Source: Acidobacteriota bacterium
GTDB lineage: Bacteria > Acidobacteriota > Terriglobia > Terriglobales > Acidobacteriaceae
Assembly (NCBI GenBank): GCA_021798235.1
Contig: JAJZMO010000094.1
Span: forward strand, 1 to 10,162
Direction of reading: 5' to 3'
DNA length: 10,162 nt
Shown here: piece by piece, positions 5,916-10,162 of the stretch
How positions within the stretch are numbered: position 1 is the first letter of the stretch
Layout: each line of letters begins with the position of its first letter
Position numbers and translations under genes: made by a program
The notes under the pieces: model-generated
Told to the model about the DNA's origin: nothing
Database searches by the model: none
Seen by the model: only the letters and a program-made list of their open reading frames with translations

Positions 5916-5930
5916 TGGCCCTCCTACTGC
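5916..5930 (+). promoter_or_regulatory. Candidate sigma-54 (-24/-12) promoter for the flgB operon
   Basis: TGGCCC, five bases, then CTGC gives GG (5917-5918), exactly ten bases, and GC (5929-5930). It matches 8 of 10 core positions of TGGCAC-N5-TTGC, and both flanking bases also fit (C before, T after). Transcription would start near 5941, about 80 nt before flgB. It lies between a sigma-54 activator gene and flagellar rod genes, which are sigma-54-dependent in several bacteria. A weaker second GG-N10-GC element lies at 5969-5983. Confidence 0.55.
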
Positions 5931-6019
5931 TCATCGGTAGGTTGAGGGAAGACAGGATCGGCGATGGCAGGCAATTCGACTGCTACGCAGATCAGACAAG
6001 GCTAAAACGGGAAGCGGCG

Positions 6020-6409
6020 ATGCAGATTACGACACCACTGACGGATGTGCTGGGCAAGTATCTAGACCTGACGGCGCTGGAGTTTAAGCTGACCAGCAGC
6101 AACGTGGCCAATCTGGACACGCCCGGCTACCGCACTATGGGCATCGACTTCGCCAGTGAGTTTGCTGCAGCCACATCGGATGCAATGGCCAAACGGCAGG
6201 CAGAAAACGTGGATGCAGCGATGGCACCCGCCTCGCACACGCCGCACATCTTAGCCGTCGATGGTCTGCTGGAGCGTCCCGATGGCAACAATGTCTCGAT
6301 GGATCGGGAAGGTTTGCAATTGGGCGAGGAGCAACTGAAATACAAAACGGGCGTGGAGCTGCTCAAAGAGCAGTTCACGGAAGTTCGCAATGCGATTCAA
6401 GAGAAGTAA
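6020..6409 (+). CDS. flgB: Flagellar basal-body rod protein FlgB
   Basis: A 129-residue proximal rod subunit, exported by the flagellar type III apparatus and assembled with FlgC, FlgF and FlgG on the MS ring and FliE. The N-terminal rod motif is clear: LTALEFKLTSSNVANLDTPG near residues 15-34, a variant of the family's NVANxDTPGY. The C-terminal half keeps the amphipathic helix typical of rod proteins, LKYKTGVELLKEQFTEVRNAI. The length fits the family (about 130). ATG 6020 is preceded by GGGAAG (6009-6014). The reading frame stays open upstream to 5789, but that stretch is non-conserved and holds the candidate promoter and terminator. First gene of the flagellar operon; 33 bp separate it from flgC. 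Confidence 0.94.
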   Translation: MQITTPLTDVLGKYLDLTALEFKLTSSNVANLDTPGYRTMGIDFASEFAAATSDAMAKRQAENVDAAMAPASHTPHILAVDGLLERPDGNNVSMDREGLQLGEEQLKYKTGVELLKEQFTEVRNAIQEK

Positions 6410-6442
6410 GGCGCACAGGCTGGCGCTGGCAGGAGGGCAGAG

Positions 6443-6931
6443 ATGAATCTTTTTGGAGTGATGGACATCAGCGGATCGGCACTGGAGGCCGAGCGCGCAC
6501 GCGCCGAAGTGGTGGCGGCCAACATGGCCAATGCCGAGACGACGCGCACGCCCCAGGGAGGCCCATATCAGCGGCAGCATGTGGTCTTTGCATCAACAGC
6601 CGTCGATCAGCCATCCAGCTTTGCCCAGGCCATGCTCTCGCAGAGCGGGATTCAGCCTGCCACGGTTCCGCAGGTGGGCGCGCCCAACTCGGGACTGCAG
6701 ACGCCGGGCGTGCAGGTGGCCGCAGTGGTCAGCGATGGTTCCGCACCCTTGCAGCGCTATGACCCCGGACATCCCGATGCGGATAAGAATGGCTATGTCT
6801 CCTATCCCAATATCAACCCGCTCAGCGAGATGGTGGATCTGATGGGCGCGGAGCGTTCCTACGGAATGAATGTTTCCGCCGTAACCGCCTCCAAAAGCAT
6901 GATTAGCGAAACGATGACGATTCTGGTCTGA
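6443..6931 (+). CDS. flgC: Flagellar basal-body rod protein FlgC
   Basis: A 162-residue proximal rod protein exported by the flagellar secretion system. N-terminal features: FGVMDISGSALEAER and the motif VVAANMANAETTRTPQGGPY, where TTRT-GGPY is diagnostic of FlgC. The C-terminus has the family's GYVSYPNINPLSEMVDLM (residues ~117-134) and the SYGMNVSAVTASKSMISETM helix. The protein is somewhat longer than typical FlgC (~135-150); the extra residues lie in a Gln/Pro/Gly-rich middle section (~55-105). ATG 6443 follows AGGAGGG at 6431-6437 with 5-nt spacing, the strongest ribosome-binding site in the window. An 87-bp gap with a tandem repeat separates it from fliE. Confidence 0.95.
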   Translation: MNLFGVMDISGSALEAERARAEVVAANMANAETTRTPQGGPYQRQHVVFASTAVDQPSSFAQAMLSQSGIQPATVPQVGAPNSGLQTPGVQVAAVVSDGSAPLQRYDPGHPDADKNGYVSYPNINPLSEMVDLMGAERSYGMNVSAVTASKSMISETMTILV

Positions 6932-6980
6932 CCGGGATGGAAGCAAGCCTGCGGGTGCGGATGCAACGGAAGCGCGTAGC

Positions 6981-7014
6981 TAGGTACGGAGACGAAGTAG
7001 GTACGGAGACGAAG
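6981..7014 (+). repeat. Perfect 17-bp tandem duplication in the fliE leader
   Basis: TAGGTACGGAGACGAAG occurs twice back to back, at 6981-6997 and 6998-7014, with no mismatch. The second copy ends 4 nt before the fliE ATG, so the unit carries the likely ribosome-binding sequence GGAG (7005-7008, 10 nt before ATG) and the first copy provides a spare one 17 nt further upstream. This is non-coding in the operon frame. Confidence 0.95.
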
Positions 7015-7018
7015 AACG

Positions 7019-7378
7019 ATGAGCGCGATACCCAATTTGCAGCAGGCCGCACAAGCGATGAACACCGCGCAGACGGGCGCGTCCTCTTCTCTGGATGCGC
7101 TGTCGAAGTCTGCCGGGCTGGGATCGAGCGTAAGTACCACCGGCTCGCCCTCCTACAACGCTCCCTTTGCCGATGTGCTGCATGAAGCCATCGCCAAGAC
7201 GAATGATTTGAATACGCAGGCAGCGCAGGCCGTCACCGGATTGCTCTCCGGACAGGGCGTGGATGTGCATACGGCCATGATTGCCACGGAAAAATCTGAC
7301 TTGGCCTTTGAGATGATGCTGGCGCTGCGCAACAAGGCGGTTGGCGCCTATCAACAGTTGATGGGGATGCAGTTTTAG
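7019..7378 (+). CDS. fliE: Flagellar hook-basal body complex protein FliE
   Basis: A 119-residue protein that joins the MS ring (FliF) to the proximal rod and is exported early through the flagellar type III apparatus. The conserved C-terminal half is clear: VDVHTAMIATEKSDLAFEMM followed by ALRNKAVGAYQQLMGMQF (residues ~82-119), matching the family's terminal helices and its usual stop soon after the QQLM-type motif. The first ~45 residues are Ala/Ser/Gly-rich and variable, and the total length is near the normal 100-115. ATG 7019 follows the 17-bp tandem repeat, with GGAG at 7005-7008. A 70-bp gap leads to fliF. Confidence 0.94.
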   Translation: MSAIPNLQQAAQAMNTAQTGASSSLDALSKSAGLGSSVSTTGSPSYNAPFADVLHEAIAKTNDLNTQAAQAVTGLLSGQGVDVHTAMIATEKSDLAFEMMLALRNKAVGAYQQLMGMQF

Positions 7379-7448
7379 GCGATGCGTTTGGTGCAGGCCA
7401 GCGGAATGAAATGCGGGAGAAGGATGCGACGGCAGAAGGGAACGGGCG

Positions 7449-9119
7449 ATGAGTGAGACCAAGACCGAAACGCAGCATGCGGCCTCAACCTCGCTGGTGG
7501 CGCGCGTCGAACAGTCCATCGACGGCAGCGCTCGTGCAGTGCAGGATCGTCTGAAATCCTACTCCAGCCGTCAGAAGATGGGCATGGCGCTCTCGCTGAC
7601 CCTATTACTCGGCGTCATCGGCGGCATCTTTTATCTCATCTTCAAGCCAGACACGCGGCTGCTGCTGAGCGGCTTGACGCCGCAGGATGCGCAGCAAGTG
7701 GAGCAGGAGCTGAACGCCGCTGGCATCACGTATGAAGTTTCGCCGGATGGAGCCAGCATTCGTGTCCCGGCCAGCTCCTTAAACAAGGCGCGCTTGGAAG
7801 TGGCGGGCAAGGGATTGCCCTCCAGCGGACGTCTGGGCTTTTCGCTCTTCGACAAACCGAACTGGGTGGGATCGGAGTTTGATGAGCGTGTCAATTATCA
7901 GCGTGCGCTCGAAGGAGAGTTGGAGCAGACCATCGGCTCGCTTGACGCCGTGCAGTCGGCGCGGGTCCACATTGTCTTGCCACACGACTCCCTCTTCACC
8001 GATGAGCAGCGGGCAGCCAAGGCCAGCGTGATGCTCAAGCTGCGCCGTCGGTTGAGTGACGATGAGGCCGCCTCCATTCGCAATCTGGTGGCCGGAGCCG
8101 TGGACACGCTGCGTCCCGATCAGGTGACGCTGGTCGATGCCGATGGCCGCCAGCAACTGGGGCCGAAGAGCGCCGAGGCGCAGCAGGCAGCCTATGAGCA
8201 GGTGCTGACCGACAAGCTGATCGCCACGCTGGAGCCGGTGGCTGGTGAGGGCAACGTGCGCGCCTCCGTGACAGCGGACTTTGACAGTGGCAGTGAAGAC
8301 GATCTGGATGAGGTTTATGATCCGGCGCGTGTGGCCACCACCGCGACGCAGCGCACGGACGTCAGCAGCGGTGGTCAGACGTTGCCGAGTGGCGTGCCGG
8401 GCACGGCCAGTAATGCGCCCAACGTCAAAGCCCCTGTCTACCCACAGCAAACCGCGCCGCCGCAAAGCTCGCATCAGGAGAACGACAACTACGCCGTCTC
8501 CAAGCATGTGCATCATCGCATCCAGGGGCCGGGCAGCGTGCGCAGAATTACGGCAGCGATTCTCATTAATGATCGCGCCGTCTCCGCAGCCAACGGCAAA
8601 AACCTTGTCTGGCAGCCGCGTACGCCAGAGGATTTGCATCAATTGCAGTTGCTGGCCCAGGCGGCCATTGGCTTTGATGCCCAGCGCGGCGATCAGGTGA
8701 CGGTGGAGAACATGAGCTTCCTCAGCAATGAGGGGGAGCCGCAGCCGGGCACGATGACACGGCTACTCAATCAGGCTGGTGGCCCGGCCGTGGCGCTGCG
8801 GTATGCGTTGTTGAGTCTGGCGTTTATTTTGGCGTTGTTCCTGATTGTGCGCCCGGTGCTGAAACTAATGCGACAGTGGACCAAGCCGGTGGTGCAGACG
8901 ATGGCCATGGATGCAAGTGGTCACATGGTCGCACTTCCCGTAGCCCATGTAGCTGAGGAATCCGGGCAACCCATGCTGGACCAGACGCATGATTTGGCCG
9001 CAGAGCGGAAACAGGCTCGGGCACAATTGCTCTTCGACAAGGTGGCCGACTATGTGCGCAAGGAGCCGACGCAAAGCGCGCGCCTGTTGCAAAGCTGGCT
9101 ACATACCCCGGGGGTATAG
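7449..9119 (+). CDS. fliF: Flagellar MS-ring protein FliF
   Basis: A 556-residue inner-membrane protein that polymerises into the MS ring (with collar), the base on which rod, switch and export gate assemble. The order is typical: a short cytoplasmic N-terminus, membrane helix 1 (~45-65), the periplasmic YscJ/FliF ring-building domains (~70-440; LTPQDAQQVEQELNAAGI, the FDKPNWVGSEFDERVNYQRA segment and an ARVHIVLP strand), membrane helix 2 (~452-470) and a cytoplasmic tail. The tail ends with KVADYVRKEPTQSARLLQSW, the FliG-binding segment. The middle (~285-350) is a Pro/Gln/Ser-rich loop of the variable periplasmic region. ATG 7449 is preceded by AAGGG (7436-7440). The length matches the family (~520-570). 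The stop lies at the edge of the palindrome ATACCCC-G-GGGGTAT (9103-9117). FliG begins 50 bp later. Confidence 0.96.
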   Translation: MSETKTETQHAASTSLVARVEQSIDGSARAVQDRLKSYSSRQKMGMALSLTLLLGVIGGIFYLIFKPDTRLLLSGLTPQDAQQVEQELNAAGITYEVSPDGASIRVPASSLNKARLEVAGKGLPSSGRLGFSLFDKPNWVGSEFDERVNYQRALEGELEQTIGSLDAVQSARVHIVLPHDSLFTDEQRAAKASVMLKLRRRLSDDEAASIRNLVAGAVDTLRPDQVTLVDADGRQQLGPKSAEAQQAAYEQVLTDKLIATLEPVAGEGNVRASVTADFDSGSEDDLDEVYDPARVATTATQRTDVSSGGQTLPSGVPGTASNAPNVKAPVYPQQTAPPQSSHQENDNYAVSKHVHHRIQGPGSVRRITAAILINDRAVSAANGKNLVWQPRTPEDLHQLQLLAQAAIGFDAQRGDQVTVENMSFLSNEGEPQPGTMTRLLNQAGGPAVALRYALLSLAFILALFLIVRPVLKLMRQWTKPVVQTMAMDASGHMVALPVAHVAEESGQPMLDQTHDLAAERKQARAQLLFDKVADYVRKEPTQSARLLQSWLHTPGV

Positions 9120-9169
9120 GGGCGCGCGCAGGCGCAGAAGTTTTTTAACGAAGACGATGGAGAGAGACG

Positions 9170-10162
9170 ATGGCGACCGCAGCTCCGCTTCCCGCTGAAC
9201 AGAACGCTCCCCCCATGCTTCCGTCCGAGTCCACGCCTGTGCCTTCCAAACACAAGGCCAGCGAGCGGATGTCTCCCATCCGCAAGGCGGCCATTTTGAT
9301 GGTCACGCTGGGGGATGAGCTGGCGCGCATGATTTATCCACAACTATCCGAAACGGAATTGCAGTCTCTGACGGAGGAGATTGCCAACGTGCGCGATGTG
9401 CCACCCGATGCAGCGGTGGAGATATTGGAAGAATTCTATGAGTTGGTGGAAACGCAGCAGTACATGGTGCATGGAGGCATCGAGTACGCCACCAAACTGT
9501 TGGTGGACAGTCTGGGGAAGCAGCGCGCAGAGGATTTGCTCAACCAGGTCCGGCGGGCACAAGAGGCCACACACGGCGATCTGGCCATGCTGCAAAAGGT
9601 CGATCCTTTGCAGTTAAGCAAGTTCTTGGAAGGCGAGCATCCGCAGACGGTGGCCTTGGTGCTGGCGCATTTGGATCCCAAGCGGGCCTCTCAGGTTTTG
9701 CAGCAGTTGGCCGATGGCCAGCGTGTGGACTCGGTGCGCCGCCTGGCGGAGATGCAGCAGTTTTCACCAGAGATGGCACAAAAGGTGGCTCTGGTGTTGC
9801 ACAGACGGCTGGAATCGTTGGGAGACATGGGCCGCAAATCCTACTCCGGATTTAAGGCTGTGGCCGATCTGCTCAATCGTTTGGATTCGACGGCGGCCAA
9901 GGCGATTCTGGAGCACATCGAGGCCGACAATCCCAAGCTGGCGATCAGCATTCGCAACTTGATGTTTACCTTTGAAGATCTCATCACGGTTCCTGCAAAC
10001 AGCATTCGAGAACTTGTGGGACAGGTGGACAAGAAGTTGCTGGCCACTGCGCTCAAAGGTGCCAACGACGAGCTGAAGGCGCATTTGTTCAAGGCGCTCA
10101 GCTCCCGTGCTGTGGAGATGTTGCAAGAAGACATGGAAGTGATGGGGCCGCTGCGTGTACGC
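9170..10162 (+). CDS. fliG: Flagellar motor switch protein FliG (3' end outside window)
   Basis: Rotor protein that binds the FliF tail and interacts with the stator to make torque, and with FliM for switching. 331 residues are visible and the frame is open at the right edge. An N-terminal Pro/Ser-rich extension (~1-33) precedes SPIRKAAILMVTLGDE, where most FliG proteins begin. The FliF-binding N domain spans ~35-135. The middle domain has the EHPQ motif (156-159). The C domain has MFTFEDL (265-271) and the torque helix. The charged residues known from E. coli are conserved as K296, R313, E320/D321 and R329, with the same spacing as K264, R281, D288/D289 and R297 and a constant offset of 32. 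ATG 9170 has GGAG at 9159-9162. ATG 9269 is an alternative start that would remove the extension. About 30 residues are probably missing at the right edge. Confidence 0.95.
   Translation, partial: MATAAPLPAEQNAPPMLPSESTPVPSKHKASERMSPIRKAAILMVTLGDELARMIYPQLSETELQSLTEEIANVRDVPPDAAVEILEEFYELVETQQYMVHGGIEYATKLLVDSLGKQRAEDLLNQVRRAQEATHGDLAMLQKVDPLQLSKFLEGEHPQTVALVLAHLDPKRASQVLQQLADGQRVDSVRRLAEMQQFSPEMAQKVALVLHRRLESLGDMGRKSYSGFKAVADLLNRLDSTAAKAILEHIEADNPKLAISIRNLMFTFEDLITVPANSIRELVGQVDKKLLATALKGANDELKAHLFKALSSRAVEMLQEDMEVMGPLRVR

Noticed and set aside
5969..5983. Second GG-N10-GC element between the flgB promoter candidate and flgB
   Set aside because: Only 7 of 10 core matches (AGGCAA, CTGC); kept as a weaker alternative to 5916-5930.
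5787..6019. Frameshifted helix-turn-helix downstream of the sigma-54 activator
   Set aside because: All three forward frames were read to the flgB start and none resembles a Fis-type HTH.
7779..8642. 287-codon open frame on the minus strand inside fliF
   Set aside because: Antisense shadow of a well-supported MS-ring gene; Arg/His/Gly-rich translation with no domain.
9103..9146. Terminator between fliF and fliG (palindrome at the fliF stop and a T6 run at 9141-9146)
   Set aside because: The palindrome has only one central base and cannot form a full hairpin, and the GCGC repeats before the T-run give only a 4-bp stem; fliF and fliG should be co-transcribed.
9334..9342. DnaA box inside fliG
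   Set aside because: Lies in coding sequence for Tyr-Pro-Gln and can be explained by codon content; no cluster of boxes around it.

Overview
The window is a piece of chromosome from a motile Gram-negative-type bacterium, moderately GC-rich by eye. Protein style (flgB-flgC-fliE-fliF-fliG order, Ala/Gln-rich proteins, a terC homologue and an orphan OmpR-type regulator) suggests an Acidobacteriota (Terriglobia-like) genome. That placement is an impression from the sequences and was not tested by any search.

Layout, left to right. (1) 1-1004, plus strand: the C-terminal ~60% of L-aspartate oxidase (nadB), cut by the left edge. (2) 966-1904, minus strand: a TerC/Alx-family membrane protein that overlaps the nadB 3' end by 39 bp. 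(3) 2082-3287, minus strand: an HD-GYP cyclic-di-GMP phosphodiesterase fused to a degenerate receiver-like domain. (4) 3288-3626: a 339-bp divergent intergenic region with a perfect 7-bp inverted repeat and a perfect consensus DnaA box. (5) 3627-4310 and 4353-5786, plus strand: an intact OmpR/PhoB-type response regulator followed by an NtrC-family sigma-54 activator that ends right after its AAA+ domain and has no helix-turn-helix. (6) 5787-6019: intergenic DNA with a candidate terminator, a 9-bp direct repeat and a good candidate sigma-54 (-24/-12) promoter. (7) 6020-10162, plus strand: a flagellar basal-body operon flgB-flgC-fliE-fliF-fliG, with fliG cut by the right edge.

How the parts fit: regions 3 to 7 read as a motility island. 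The sigma-54 activator sits directly upstream of a sigma-54-like promoter that would drive the early rod/MS-ring/switch genes, as in other flagellar hierarchies where a sigma-54 activator controls rod and ring genes. The HD-GYP protein would lower c-di-GMP, which generally favours motility. The most unusual points are the activator without a DNA-binding domain next to its likely target promoter, the receiver domains that have lost key phosphorylation residues, a perfect 17-bp tandem duplication covering the fliE ribosome-binding region, and alternative base-pairings in the terC leader. I see no wholly new system; no RNA genes, insertion sequences or CRISPR arrays are apparent.
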